A stretch of 64,000 nt of DNA from Aromatoleum aromaticum EbN1 (GTDB lineage: Bacteria > Pseudomonadota > Gammaproteobacteria > Burkholderiales > Rhodocyclaceae), in contig NC_006513.1 of the NCBI RefSeq assembly GCF_000025965.1, forward strand, positions 4,232,231 through 4,296,230, written 5' to 3'. Made by a program: the position numbers and the translations under genes. Positions 34,938-45,500 of this stretch are shown in pieces; the first letter of the stretch is position 1, and the number at the start of each line of letters is the position of its first letter. The notes under the pieces are model-generated. The model worked only from the letters and a program-made list of their open reading frames with translations. It was not told where the DNA came from and did no database searches.

Positions 34938-37002
34938 GTTCGTGGGTCTCGAGGCGGATGGACTGCCACAGTTCGGGGAAGCGCTGTTCGATCTGGACGG
35001 CGCGCGTCAGGCCGATATGCGGGGTGCCGCCCTCGGTGTAGCGGACGAGTTTGCCCGGCTGGATGATGCCGGTCTCGGGGAGCACGGGCAGGCGCAGGGT
35101 GATGTGCGCCTGGCGGCCGGTGTCGCCGAGCGCTGCGGTGCCGCGCTGCAGGGTCATGGCGGGGTCGGTGGCGAGCGGGTCGACGATGGTCTGGGCGTTG
35201 CGGTCGGCGGCGGTGCCGGCGCGGCGGATGCGGTCGCGGCGGCCGGCTTCGCCGCCGGCGATCCAGACGGCGTTGTACGCGGGCTTGTCCTGCCATTCGA
35301 TGCCTTCGACTTCGCACACGTCCTCAGGCAGGTCGATGTCGGGCGTCTGGGTCGGCCAGTGCCACGGGGCGACCGGGTAACGCGGCAGGATGATGAGGGT
35401 CTGGTCGGTGTCGTGCGCCTGGACGTAGGCGCCGGCGGCCTCGGCAATGCGCGTCGCGGCGTCCATGTAGGTGCCGGTGTGGCTCCAGCTGCCCGCGGGG
35501 ACGAGCCAGTCGGTGACGCGCCAGTCGAGATCCCAGCCGATCGAGACGCCGTTGACCATCAGCGCGTCGTCGAGGAGCTGGCGCGCGGTGCGGGCAGTGG
35601 CGTTGTAGCGGGTGGCGACCGGAGCGTGCGGGTCGGCGAGCCACGCGGCGCGCCCTCGCCCGCTCACTTTCAGCCAGGCTTCGCCGAAGCGCCGGTCGCG
35701 CGCGAGGCGCTCGACGACGAGGTGCAGCGGCGTGCCGTTGAGGGTGGCGACGAGCTCGACGTGATCACCTATGGCGGGCGAGCGCACGAGCGGCATCGAG
35801 GCCGCGGGCAGGCTCGCGGACCAGCCCCAGCACCACGAGTCGGCGTCGAGCGACGCGGAAAAATCCTGCACGTCGACCGGCTCGCCGGTGTCGGCGCGCA
35901 CGAGCGAGAAACTGTTGATCACGACATAGCACTCCTGGATGGGGATGACGACGGTCCCGCCGGTGGCGGGCGGGCAGCCGAAGACGAGGCGGGTGGTGCC
36001 GTCGGCCGCGCGGCAGAACACCAGATGCACCGGGCTGCTGTACTGCGCGCCGGGGGGCGGTTCGGGCCACGGCCAGGTGGCCTGCCACCAGCCGACGGGC
36101 AGCGGGAGCATGTGCGCGTGGCGGGCGGCGAGCGGTGCCGCGGTGGGCTGCGCCTGGTGGTGGCCGGCGCGGGCGCGGGCGGTCGCCGGGGTGGCGTGGG
36201 CGTGGGGGACGGCGAGCGCGCGGCGGGTGCGGATGCGCTCCTGTTGCGCGAGGCGTGCGCCCTGCGCGGCGGGCGTCGCGTGGCGGGCGCGCAGGCGGAC
36301 GGGGCGGCGGGCTTTGAGCGTGTCGGCGTGCGGCAGTGCTGCGGCGTGGCCGAGCGGGCGGGCGTGCTGCGCTTTGATGCGCGAGCGGCGGCCGGCGCGC
36401 GTCATCTGCTGTTGCGCAGTGACGCAGGCGGTCGCGAGCGGCGCGGCGGATTGCTGGCGGGCGCGCATAGGCGTGCGGGCGGGCTGCATCGGCTGCTGGC
36501 GCGCGACGAGGCCGCGGGCGGCGGGCGGGGTGTGCGGCCACGCGGGGGCGCGCAGGCCGGGGCCGACGTCGGTGATGAGGTCGAGATCCTGCACGCCTTC
36601 TGCGACGGCGGCGAGCGCGGGCAGCGTCGGAGCCGGCAGCGAGGCGGCGACGGTCGCGGTGCGGGTGGCGTCGAGCGCCGCGAGGGTGATGCCCGGCAGC
36701 GTCGGCGCGGGGAGCGCGGCGGCGAGCGTAGCGTCGATGACAGCGGCCGGGGCGACCTGGTCGCCGACGGCGGCGAGGGTGAGGCCGGGCAGCGTCGCGG
36801 GCGGCAGGGTTGCGGCGACGGTCGCGGTGATCGTCGGGTACAGCGGCGGCGTGTAGGGGCCGAAGACGAGCGCGACCGCGCCGGGGGTGGGATCGACCGG
36901 GCGCGCGAAGACGAGCTCGACCGACGGCCGGTAATGCGCGAAGACCAGATCCACCGGGCCGGGCGTGGGCGTGACTTTGCGCCAGTGGATCAGTTTTGTC
37001 AT
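34924..37002 (-). CDS. Large phage tail protein with Ala/Pro repeats
   Basis: A 692-residue protein. Near residues 55-130 three similar segments occur (VAATLPPATLPGLTLAAVG, AALPAPTLPGITLAALD, AASLPAPTLPALAAVAEG). A long Arg/Ala/His-rich low-complexity stretch follows. The last 350 residues look globular (SFSLVRADTGEPVDVQDFSASLDADSW, WDLDWRVTDWLVPAGSW) and resemble tail-tip or baseplate hub proteins. The low-complexity middle is unusual for such proteins. It lies at the 3' end of the tail operon. Confidence 0.75.
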   Translation of the reverse strand: MTKLIHWRKVTPTPGPVDLVFAHYRPSVELVFARPVDPTPGAVALVFGPYTPPLYPTITATVAATLPPATLPGLTLAAVGDQVAPAAVIDATLAAALPAPTLPGITLAALDATRTATVAASLPAPTLPALAAVAEGVQDLDLITDVGPGLRAPAWPHTPPAARGLVARQQPMQPARTPMRARQQSAAPLATACVTAQQQMTRAGRRSRIKAQHARPLGHAAALPHADTLKARRPVRLRARHATPAAQGARLAQQERIRTRRALAVPHAHATPATARARAGHHQAQPTAAPLAARHAHMLPLPVGWWQATWPWPEPPPGAQYSSPVHLVFCRAADGTTRLVFGCPPATGGTVVIPIQECYVVINSFSLVRADTGEPVDVQDFSASLDADSWCWGWSASLPAASMPLVRSPAIGDHVELVATLNGTPLHLVVERLARDRRFGEAWLKVSGRGRAAWLADPHAPVATRYNATARTARQLLDDALMVNGVSIGWDLDWRVTDWLVPAGSWSHTGTYMDAATRIAEAAGAYVQAHDTDQTLIILPRYPVAPWHWPTQTPDIDLPEDVCEVEGIEWQDKPAYNAVWIAGGEAGRRDRIRRAGTAADRNAQTIVDPLATDPAMTLQRGTAALGDTGRQAHITLRLPVLPETGIIQPGKLVRYTEGGTPHIGLTRAVQIEQRFPELWQSIRLETHEHESV

Positions 37003-37011
37003 GGCCGGTGA

Positions 37012-37416
37012 TCAGCCCTGGAAATGGGCGGACGTGATGCGCACGAACGCGCCGGCGACGAGACTTGTGTCGGCGAGCTTGATTTCGCCGGCTCCGGCGG
37101 TGTCGGAGACGGTGCAGTCGCCCCACACCGCGCCGGCCGCATCGAGCACGCGCGCGCACCCGGCGACGCCGTCGTCGAACGCCTGGCCTTCGATGGGTGC
37201 TGCGAGGTCGATGCGGTACGTTGCGGCATCGATGCTGCCGACTGCGGCGTCGAGATCGACAGCGGCCAGCAGCGTGCCGGTGGCGGGGTCGGTGCCGGTG
37301 TAGAAAAGGATCGCGGCGGGCGCGGGGTTGGCGACGAGGAGGTCGAACGAGGCCTGCAGCGCCGGCAGGCGGGCGGCTGCGTCGCGGGCAGTGGCGTGGG
37401 CGGTGGAGAGGATCAT
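37012..37416 (-). CDS. Phage tail-region protein, function unknown
   Basis: A 134-residue Ala-rich protein (LSTAHATARDAAARLPALQASFDLLVANP), with beta-type sequence later (RIDLAAPIEGQAFDDG). It lies between two tail genes with three- to nine-base gaps, so it is part of the tail transcript. I recognise no domain. Confidence 0.7.
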   Translation of the reverse strand: MILSTAHATARDAAARLPALQASFDLLVANPAPAAILFYTGTDPATGTLLAAVDLDAAVGSIDAATYRIDLAAPIEGQAFDDGVAGCARVLDAAGAVWGDCTVSDTAGAGEIKLADTSLVAGAFVRITSAHFQG

Positions 37417-37419
37417 GGG

Positions 37420-37740
37420 TTATTCCTCCACACTCGGGACGAGGTTCAGCTTGATGACGGGGTCGTGCACGCCGGTGTGGTCATAGGCGATGACGTGGTA
37501 TTTTTTGGTGGGGTCGAGGTTGTCGAAGTGCCAGTCGCCCGCGGCATCGGACCAGCACCAGTCGACCAGGGTGTTACTCGGGAAAACCTGCCCGTGCGCG
37601 TTTTGGCTGACGAATAGCTGCACGCGGCGCGGGACGGCGGCCTCAGGCGTCCCCGCAATGGTCGTGGAACCGAACAGTGCCCCGGGCCGTACCAGGGGTT
37701 TCAGGGTGACCGTTTTGGCGAGGATGGTGAGCAAGCTCAT
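37420..37740 (-). CDS. Phage tail-region protein with a carboxypeptidase-regulatory-like fold
   Basis: A 106-residue protein starting at the ATG that overlaps the upstream stop as ATGA (37737-37740). The sequence PRRVQLFVSQNAHGQVFPSNTL...DAAGDWHFDNLDPTKKYHVIAYD resembles small beta-sandwich domains found in phage tail and adhesin proteins. It may decorate the tail tip. Its exact role is unknown. Confidence 0.68.
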   Translation of the reverse strand: MSLLTILAKTVTLKPLVRPGALFGSTTIAGTPEAAVPRRVQLFVSQNAHGQVFPSNTLVDWCWSDAAGDWHFDNLDPTKKYHVIAYDHTGVHDPVIKLNLVPSVEE

Positions 37741-38867
37741 CGCCACGGCCCCGTAACGTCAAGCGCGACAAAACTTCCATCCGGGGTGGAAACGTTTTCC
37801 CCGACCGCTACTTTTAGATACCACCGTCCATCCACTCCCTCACTGACGGTGCGGGTTATATAGTCCGTTTTACGCTCCAGGCCGACCAGGAGCCCGGGGA
37901 TACTCGCGCGAATGGCGTTTGCGTGAAACGCAATCTGAGGCGCGAAGGTCAGCTCGCCGGCCACGGGCGGCGCACTCGAGTAGCCCCCTGCGGAATTCAC
38001 GTTCATGGCAATGTTCCTCGTCACGGCCGCGCCCGCGGCCTGATCCGCCCCTCTGGCGAAGTAGCACCCGGTCTGGTATTGCATGTTCATTACGGTGGCA
38101 TTGGCATGACTCGGCCATGCCGGTGATGCGGCTGCCGCCGCGGATATGGCGCAGTGGTAGGCATCAGCAGCGAACAGAGGTACTGCGTCGCCAAATCGAA
38201 AAACGTCAGCGTGGGGATAACTCGCAGTCCAAACCGGCAGGAAATGGATCATGCTGCCGTCGGCGACGAGCGCCCAGGATCGCGACGCAATGCCCGCCGC
38301 GTTGGATTTGGGCCAGGAATACGCCGTGGCAGCGCACTGCGCGAGCGTCGGGAACAGCCCGTCGCCGGTGTCAGCGTCGGTCATGTTCTCGTAGCCGCGC
38401 ACCCGCGTGTACTGCGCGTGGGCGTCGTCCAGCCGCAGATACAATTGCGTGGTATTCGTGTCGATCGACTGATACACCCCTTTGTTCGTCGCCGAAAACG
38501 GCTTCGCCCACCCCGCCGGGGCGCGCTTGCAGGTGATCGTGCCAGTGGCGGTGCCGTCGGCGATGCCGGGACAGAGGAACGTGAAGGAGGATGCGCCACT
38601 CGTGGCAATCCTCCATTCCGCGTTCAGCGCGGCCGGCGTGGCGCCGGCGAGCTGGATGACGACGTGCTGCTCGAACGGATTGCCCGCGCTCAGCGACACG
38701 GTCGCGACACCCCCGGCGACGGCGATGCTGTCGACCGCGCGGCTGTCAAAGCCGTTGATCAGGCACGCGTCGAGCAGTTCGATCAAGGCGCCGGCTTCGC
38801 CGCGCAGGACCGGCCCGTTCGCCATGCCGCTGTGAAACCATTTGACGCTGGTATCGGCTTTCGCCAT
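37737..38867 (-). CDS. Phage tail protein, function unknown
   Basis: A 376-residue protein with the start AKADTSVKWFHSGMANGPVL. A segment of Thr/Ser/Ala-rich sequence near LYLRLDDAHAQYTRVRGYENMTD recalls uncharacterised tail-shaft or tip proteins found in many siphophages. Its stop is coupled to the next gene. Because it follows the 1,082-residue tail protein it is likely a structural component. Confidence 0.7.
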   Translation of the reverse strand: MAKADTSVKWFHSGMANGPVLRGEAGALIELLDACLINGFDSRAVDSIAVAGGVATVSLSAGNPFEQHVVIQLAGATPAALNAEWRIATSGASSFTFLCPGIADGTATGTITCKRAPAGWAKPFSATNKGVYQSIDTNTTQLYLRLDDAHAQYTRVRGYENMTDADTGDGLFPTLAQCAATAYSWPKSNAAGIASRSWALVADGSMIHFLPVWTASYPHADVFRFGDAVPLFAADAYHCAISAAAAASPAWPSHANATVMNMQYQTGCYFARGADQAAGAAVTRNIAMNVNSAGGYSSAPPVAGELTFAPQIAFHANAIRASIPGLLVGLERKTDYITRTVSEGVDGRWYLKVAVGENVSTPDGSFVALDVTGPWR

Positions 38868-38882
38868 TCGTTGTTCCTCCGG

Positions 38883-41800
38883 TTACGGTCTGTCGATGTT
38901 GCCCAGCGCATACAGCTCGCAGCCGTCCGCCCCGTCGCCCGCGGGCTCGTCGGACTGCTGGATGCTGCGGGCGATCCAGATGTCGGCGAGTGCGCCGACG
39001 GTATTGATGCGCACGACGTTGCCGGCCGACCAGCCGCCGCCGTTCGCGGCGACCGGGATCGACAGGTACGGCACGCCGCCGCTGCCATCGGTGTTGCGGG
39101 TGCGCGGGTTGATCGGCGCGATGTCGGCGGTGAACGGGCCGGAATAGACCAGGCCGCGGCGCTCGCCGATGAGTTCGACGTTCGTCGTGCTCGTCCAGCG
39201 CAGCAGCCAGCGTTCAGTCTCGGCGCCTTCGTTCGTGACGCTAATCGGGTGGGCGATGGTGTCGAGGGTTGCTGTCGCTTCACTGCCCACGAGCGCATCC
39301 GACCACGTGCCGGACCAGGTGGCCTGGTCCCACGTCGCGGAGACGCGCGCGCGGCGGTCGCCGTGGATCAGGCACGAGGCGACGATCGACTCCCCCGCCG
39401 GATAGGCATGCGTGAGCGGGCGGGCGAGCGTGAGCTGGCCGCTGATCTGCGCGTCGGTGATCTGGCGCAGGTCGGCGACGGTGTGGCGCACGGTGACCGG
39501 CATCGCGATGCCGGTGACGTCGGTGAAGGTGACGATGCCCGTGGCACGGTCGAGCGTGTAGCCGGTGGCGACGCTCGCGCCGGTCGCATCCGTGACGCGC
39601 ACCCAGGCGATGCGGGTGCGGCCGCAGTCGATCGTGCCGCCGTTGATGACGGTCTGCGGCGCGGCGTCGGCGGCGTGCATGACCATGACGACGTCGCCGG
39701 GCCGGTAGATCGGCACTCGGCCATCGGAAGGCAGGCGCACCGGGTCGATGCCGAGGATGTCGGCGTCGAGCGGGAGGTAGGAGTAGGCGACGGCGTTGTA
39801 GCGGATCGAGGCGGGGTCGACGGGGGCGGTGAAGACGACCGACGAGACGCCGAACTCGTAATTGACGCTGCCGGAAGCGAAACCTGCACCCGCAACGACG
39901 CCGTCGGCATCAGCGACGCCGTTGATCTGGCCGAGCCCTTCGGCAACGGCAGTGATCGACACGGACTCTGGCTTCAGCGGCGCGAGCTGGGTGCGAAACA
40001 CGGCGGTGGTGGTGGTCCAGTCGCCGTAGCGGCCGAGAGCCGACGTGATGACCGGCGTGCCGCTGGCGTTCGGCGCAGCGTAGGTCACGGTCGCGCGGCG
40101 GGTGGCGTAATCGACCGACCCTGCCGGCATGCCCGAGCCGGTGACCGGGTCGATGTCGGCGTACAGCGTGCCGTTGCGGTCCTGATACGTTTTGCCGCCG
40201 TAGGTGAATTCGAGCGAGTTCGGCACCAGCGTGATCGGCAGCGTGTCGATGCGGATCGTCGGCATGCCTTCGGGCGTTTCGCCGGCCGGGACGGTGATGT
40301 TCGCGGCGCCGGGGGAGGCGCCCGCGGCGAGGACATAGGACAGGTCGTCGAGCGTCGCAGGCACGCTCGGGCCTGCGTCATATGTCCATGCGTTGCCGCT
40401 CCACTCGCTCAGCGATACGACAACGCTGCCATTGACGACGATCTCGCCCGTGGCGTAATCGACACTGCCGAGCACGACCGTGCCGCCGACGTAGTACGAG
40501 CCGCCACCGACGAATTGCGGTTCAGCGCTGAACGGGTTGAGCTTGAGATTGCCCGCGCCGTCGTCGTACAGCATGCCGCCGCCCATCGAGCCGTCGGGCA
40601 GATCGAGCCGGATGTGCGCCCGCACGCCATAGATCGCGAGCGCCGCGCCGACATTGACGGTGTTGGAAGCCGGCGTCCCGGTGGTTGCAGGCGCCTTGGT
40701 GTAGGCGACGCCGATGTTCGTCCCGGCGTCGGGCATCGCGACCGGTGCGAACGTGATGCGCGGCGCGGCGTAATCGACGGTGCCCGAGGCGTCGCCGGTG
40801 AGCGCGCCGCTGCCGTTGTCGCTGGCGGTTTTCGCGACGGCGCCGGCCTGCCAGGTGAGCACCAGCGTGCCCGGCTTGATCGGGTCGGTGAGGGTCGGCG
40901 CGGCGATGATCATTTCGGCCGCAGGCGCGGCCTCGGGGACCAGCGACACGTAATGCACCGGGCTGCCCCACGTCATGATCACCGTGCTGTACGCATCGGG
41001 GAGCGCGCCGAGCGTCACCGACATCGCGCCGGTGGTGTAGTTGATCGTTCCGGCGCCGATCGACGGATCGGAGCCGACGAGCTGCCCGCTGCCGTTGTCG
41101 AGGAGCTCGTACCAGTTGTCTTGCGCGCGATACGCGACCGACAGCGTACCCGGCGCGGGGATCGGGGCGAGCGTCTCGATCCAGTTCAGGCGGCGGTTCT
41201 CGACGGTGACTTCGCGCCCGAGCGTGTGCGCCTGCTGCGCGATGTCGACGTCGCGCGTGCCGGCGCTCATCGTCACGACGACGGAGGGGTTCAGCACCTG
41301 GTTGACGAGGGGTGTTTCGGTCTGCGCGGACGGCACGAGCTTGGTGAACTGGCTCGCGGCTTTGACTTGCAGGTCGCCGATGTTGGCCGCAACCGCGAGC
41401 AGCTGCGCGCCGAAATAGCGCGTCGCATCGGCGACGGTGGTGTTGCGGATGCGCGTTTCGCCGGCGGTGTATTTGTAGTCGCCATCCGCGCGCTTGATCG
41501 AGTGGCCTTTGAAATCAAAGCGCAGCGCGTCGGACAGCGTCAGCGTGACGATCCAGCGCGAGAAGCCGATGTCGCTGCCGTCGGAAGCGGTGCCGTCGAC
41601 GAAGAACTGCTCGGCGTACTGCACTTTGATGACGCGCACGTACTGCTCGACTTCGCCCTGTACGCCTTCGTCGGCGACGAGGGCCAGCGTCTTGCCGACC
41701 GGCGGCAGTACGGAGCCCACTTTCTGAATCACATTGATCGCGCGCATGCCCTGGATGTGGTTCTCATACAGGTAGCCGGCCCACATCGGGCCCTTGTAGA

Positions 41801-42131
41801 GGTAGGCCTCGACGCGGTCGGCCGCCTGCACGCGGGTGTCGAACGGGTCGCCGCTGGAAAAGAGCGTGTAGCCGAGCGCGTCATCCGTCGGCAGCGCCGT
41901 GACAACGGTTTTCGCGCCGCCGTAGAGGTCGGTCGAGAGCGTGCGCACGGCGAGGAAAATCTTGCGCAGGTTGAAGCGGCCGTAGGCGCGGTCGAGGTCG
42001 GAGATGTCTTCGAAGACGTTGTTCATGACGCCGTCGGTGATGACGTTTCCCGTGGCGGCGCCGCCGCCTTCGGGGACGTCGTCCATGACCTGGCTTTCAA
42101 CGAAGACGATGTTTTGTTCCTGGATGGGCAT
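38883..42131 (-). CDS. Large phage tail structural protein
   Basis: A 1,082-residue protein with many beta-rich repeats in which a field value is followed by 'GTVDYA', 'GSVDYATG', 'GTINYTTG' or 'GSVNYEFG' segments (for example at residues near 385, 465, 560 and 690). This spacing suggests tandem immunoglobulin-like or tail-shaft domains. No enzymatic motif was found. Its position after the tape measure gene suggests tail tip or fibre. Confidence 0.75.
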   Translation of the reverse strand: MPIQEQNIVFVESQVMDDVPEGGGAATGNVITDGVMNNVFEDISDLDRAYGRFNLRKIFLAVRTLSTDLYGGAKTVVTALPTDDALGYTLFSSGDPFDTRVQAADRVEAYLYKGPMWAGYLYENHIQGMRAINVIQKVGSVLPPVGKTLALVADEGVQGEVEQYVRVIKVQYAEQFFVDGTASDGSDIGFSRWIVTLTLSDALRFDFKGHSIKRADGDYKYTAGETRIRNTTVADATRYFGAQLLAVAANIGDLQVKAASQFTKLVPSAQTETPLVNQVLNPSVVVTMSAGTRDVDIAQQAHTLGREVTVENRRLNWIETLAPIPAPGTLSVAYRAQDNWYELLDNGSGQLVGSDPSIGAGTINYTTGAMSVTLGALPDAYSTVIMTWGSPVHYVSLVPEAAPAAEMIIAAPTLTDPIKPGTLVLTWQAGAVAKTASDNGSGALTGDASGTVDYAAPRITFAPVAMPDAGTNIGVAYTKAPATTGTPASNTVNVGAALAIYGVRAHIRLDLPDGSMGGGMLYDDGAGNLKLNPFSAEPQFVGGGSYYVGGTVVLGSVDYATGEIVVNGSVVVSLSEWSGNAWTYDAGPSVPATLDDLSYVLAAGASPGAANITVPAGETPEGMPTIRIDTLPITLVPNSLEFTYGGKTYQDRNGTLYADIDPVTGSGMPAGSVDYATRRATVTYAAPNASGTPVITSALGRYGDWTTTTAVFRTQLAPLKPESVSITAVAEGLGQINGVADADGVVAGAGFASGSVNYEFGVSSVVFTAPVDPASIRYNAVAYSYLPLDADILGIDPVRLPSDGRVPIYRPGDVVMVMHAADAAPQTVINGGTIDCGRTRIAWVRVTDATGASVATGYTLDRATGIVTFTDVTGIAMPVTVRHTVADLRQITDAQISGQLTLARPLTHAYPAGESIVASCLIHGDRRARVSATWDQATWSGTWSDALVGSEATATLDTIAHPISVTNEGAETERWLLRWTSTTNVELIGERRGLVYSGPFTADIAPINPRTRNTDGSGGVPYLSIPVAANGGGWSAGNVVRINTVGALADIWIARSIQQSDEPAGDGADGCELYALGNIDRP

Positions 42132-42137
42132 GCGGGG

Positions 42138-42521
42138 TTAAACCTCGATCAGGGGAAGCGTGACGCGATACTTGCTCGCGTCGGTCATGTCGGCGGCGGG
42201 GCGGACGGGGGCGGCGATGAAGTCGCGGTCGGCGTCGAATGCGACGGTGAAAGTGCGGCCGTCGGCGAGCGTGAGCGTGTAGGTCGCGCCCGGGACGTCG
42301 GCGAGGGCGCGCAGCGAGAGCACGGTGCCGCGCGTCACCCAGCCGCCGCGCTCGCTGCTGGCGAGGGTGATCGGGCGGCCCTTGAGCTTGACGCCGAGCT
42401 GCACGAGGCGCGCGCCGGTGAGGCTGCGGGTGGTGGCCTGGGCGACGGGGTTCCAGGCGAATTCATCGCTCCACCAGACGTCTTCGGGGATCGCGACGGT
42501 GCCGAGGATGTGATGGCGCAT
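42138..42521 (-). CDS. Minor tail protein, function unknown
   Basis: A 127-residue beta-rich protein (MRHHILGTVAIPEDVWWSDEF, TYTLTLADGRTFTVAFDADRD). It lies directly after the tape measure gene, where lambda-like phages encode minor tail proteins such as gpM. The assignment is from position and size only. Confidence 0.65.
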   Translation of the reverse strand: MRHHILGTVAIPEDVWWSDEFAWNPVAQATTRSLTGARLVQLGVKLKGRPITLASSERGGWVTRGTVLSLRALADVPGATYTLTLADGRTFTVAFDADRDFIAAPVRPAADMTDASKYRVTLPLIEV

Positions 42522-45500
42522 TTATGAGGCCCTCATGGACGAGGATTCGAGCGCGGCGATGAGGCGGTCGGCGTCGGTCGGGGTGGTGAAAACGGGGATG
42601 TTGCCGCGGCCGCCGATGTTGAGATTGACCTGGACGGTGCGTTCGACGGCGCGCGGGCCGGGGGCTTGGGCGCCGGCGCTGGGGGCGCGGGATTGGGTTT
42701 CGCCGGAGACGGAGCCGCCGCGGGGCGTGGTGCGGGGTTTGCCAGCCCAGAGTTCAGCAAGTAGCGCAGCATCTTCTTCTGCGCGCTGCTTGCTCTTTTC
42801 TCGCCGGCGCCTGATTTCGTCGTCGGCCCCTTCGCGCACCCCAGGGTTATCGTGGTAAGCGGCGGCGGCGCTCAATTCTTCGTCCCTCCACTCCGACCAA
42901 TTGGATCGGGTGAGGATGCTGTCCACGTCGGATTCCTGCTCAGATGCAGCCGCGGCCGCTTTCTCCGCCGCGGCCTCTGCCGCCTTACCCATCGCGGCCA
43001 GCTCGGCAGCAGACTTCTGCGCTTCGGCGCCGATCTGGCCGGTGGCAGCGGCGGCTGCGCTCATGCTCTGCACGATGACCTTGCCGGCTTCGTCGGCGGA
43101 GACGCGCAGACCGTTGTTCGAGGCCTCCACCTGCAGCGCAGAGGACACGACACCGTTGTTCGCGGCGACGGCGCGATCGGCATAGGCCTGGAAGGCCTGC
43201 TGCAGTTCTCGGGCACTCCCGGTGCCGCTGTCGCGGATCCGGTCGAACGCGGCGCGGGCGCGGTCGGCCGAGTCCTTGAGCGTTCTATCGGTGACAACAC
43301 CGAGCTCCTTGAAAGCTTCGGTGACGCTGTTGATGCCGGGGGTGAGTTCGTCGGCCTTGGTGTTGATCTGGGCGAGGGCCGCGGCGACCTGGTCGCCGGC
43401 GAGTTTGCCTTCCGTGCCGAGTTGCTCGACCAAGGTCTTGAGCGCGGCCAGTTCGGTCGGGTTCGCGGCAGCGGCCAGCATCTTTTCGACGCCCTGCTGC
43501 ACGACCGATGCGGCGTTGACGCCGCGTTCTTTGAGTTCGTCAAACTGCCGGGTGATGACGCCGACGTTGTTGGCGCTTTCGATGAACTTGGCCGACATGC
43601 CCGTGAGGGCTTCGCTGGCGTCGATGCCCAAACCGGTGAGGGCTGCACGCAATTGTGCGTCGAGGGCGGTAGCGAGCATGCCGGCTTCGGCGGCCGTGCC
43701 CTGGAACACCATGCGCGCGGTGTTGCCGAACGCGACCAGTTCTTCGCCACTGAGCTTCGCGAGCGCCTGCTGCCACGCTTGCTCGACCTGCTCCGCGGAA
43801 ATCTTTCCGTCAGCCTGCAGTTGGATCAGCGCTTGCCCGAGCCCTTGTACGCCGATGAAGCTGTCCGGGGAGAACGTCGCCAGGAGTGCGGTGAAGGATT
43901 CCTGAACGGTTTTGCCTTCGGTGGCAAGGGCGTGGAATTGCGCGACGAGTTCTTGCGAGCGCGTCTGCAGCACGGCCTGCGCGGCCGCGCCCGCCATCCA
44001 GCTCGCGGAGGCGGCGTCGAAATGGATCTGGCCGGCAGCGATGGCAGCATCGAGCGCCTGCATGCTGGTGACGGTGACGCCGGTCTGGGCGGAGATGGCT
44101 GCCAGGCGTTGGCGGATCAGATCCTGTTTTTCCGCTGTGGCGGCGGCTATTTCGCTGTGCTTGGCATATTCGGCGCGCAGGTCGATCAGGGCGGAGGCGA
44201 TGCTGCCGACTTCGAGCGCGACCTGCATCCAGCCCATCGTGCGCAGGATCGGGGCAAGCCGGCTGGCGGCGGCCCCCATCGCGGTGGTCGCTGCGCCCAG
44301 CGTGGTGGTGGCGCCGGTCGCCACGACGAGCTGCGCGGTGTAGGCGCGGGCGGCGCCGGCCGCCTTGACGGCGAGCGCGGCGAGCGCGACTTCGCCCGCG
44401 ACGCCCGCAACGCTGGCGAGGGTATCGAGGTTGTTGGCGACCCCGCCAATGGCTTGGGCAACGGTGGCCGAAGCGCCGGTGGTCTTGTCGAGTTCGCCGA
44501 GGAACTGCGTCCAGTTCGTCGACAGGTCCGTGATGGCACGGCCGACGGTCAGCGGCAGCTTCGCGAACTCGGTGTCGATCGCCTGCGCTTGCGATTGCAG
44601 CGCCTTGATGACGACGTCGCTGGTGAGCTTGCCCTGCTCCGCCATTTTGCGCAGCGCGCCGAGCGGCACGCCGAGGCCGTCGGCGAGCGCCTTGGCGAGC
44701 CGCGGCGACTGCTCCATGATGCTGTTGAATTCTTCGCCGCGCAGCACACCGGACTGCAGCCCCTGGATGAGCTGCACGATTGCGGCGTCGGCGGCCTCGG
44801 CTGACTGCCCGGCCACCTGGTTGGCCTTGTTGATGGTTTCCGTGAGGTCGAGGACTTCGCTTTGCGAGACGCCGATTTCGCCGCCGGCCCGGGCAAGCGC
44901 AGCCAGCAGATTGGTGGTGTCGGCAAGCCCGGAGTGCGTCGCGCGGGCAATGTCTGCGGTCTGCTCGAGCGTGACGTTAAAGCCGGCCTGGCTGCTGTTG
45001 ATGATGTTGATCCGCGCGCCAAGGTTGGCGTACAGATCGGCGGTGCGGCTGAGGTCGGCCGCGAGGCCGGGAAGCTGCGTGACGGCGAAAATGCCGCCGA
45101 CCGCGGCGGCGACACCTTTGAGCTTGGTGCCGAGTTGGTCGCTGGCGGCGCCCACCTGGTGCATGCCGCCGATCGTGCCGTTCATCTCGGCTTTCAGCGC
45201 GGCGATGCGCTTTTGCCCGACGGCCCAGGCGCGATCGAAGTCGCTACCGGTGACTTTGGCGCTGGTCGACAACTGGACGAGGTCGCGGTTGATCGCGTTG
45301 ATCTCGGCCTGGATCTGGTCGGCCGAGCGGATGCCGAGGCGCCCGAGCGCGGCGCCGGCCTGGTCGGCTGCGGTGCCGAGCGTCTTGAGCGCCGGGTTCG
45401 CTGCAGCCGCTGCGGTGCGCTCGGCTTCGAGGCGGGCGGTGGTGGCGACGAGGGCGGCGTCGAGGCGCTTTTGCTCTTCGGCGAGCTTGCCGGTGTTGAC

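Noticed and set aside
38154..42527. Very long plus-strand open frame (1,457 codons) opposite the tail gene
   Set aside because: It mirrors the high-G+C minus-strand tail gene. Its composition is Arg/Ala/Gly/Asp shadow sequence and it crosses several real gene boundaries.
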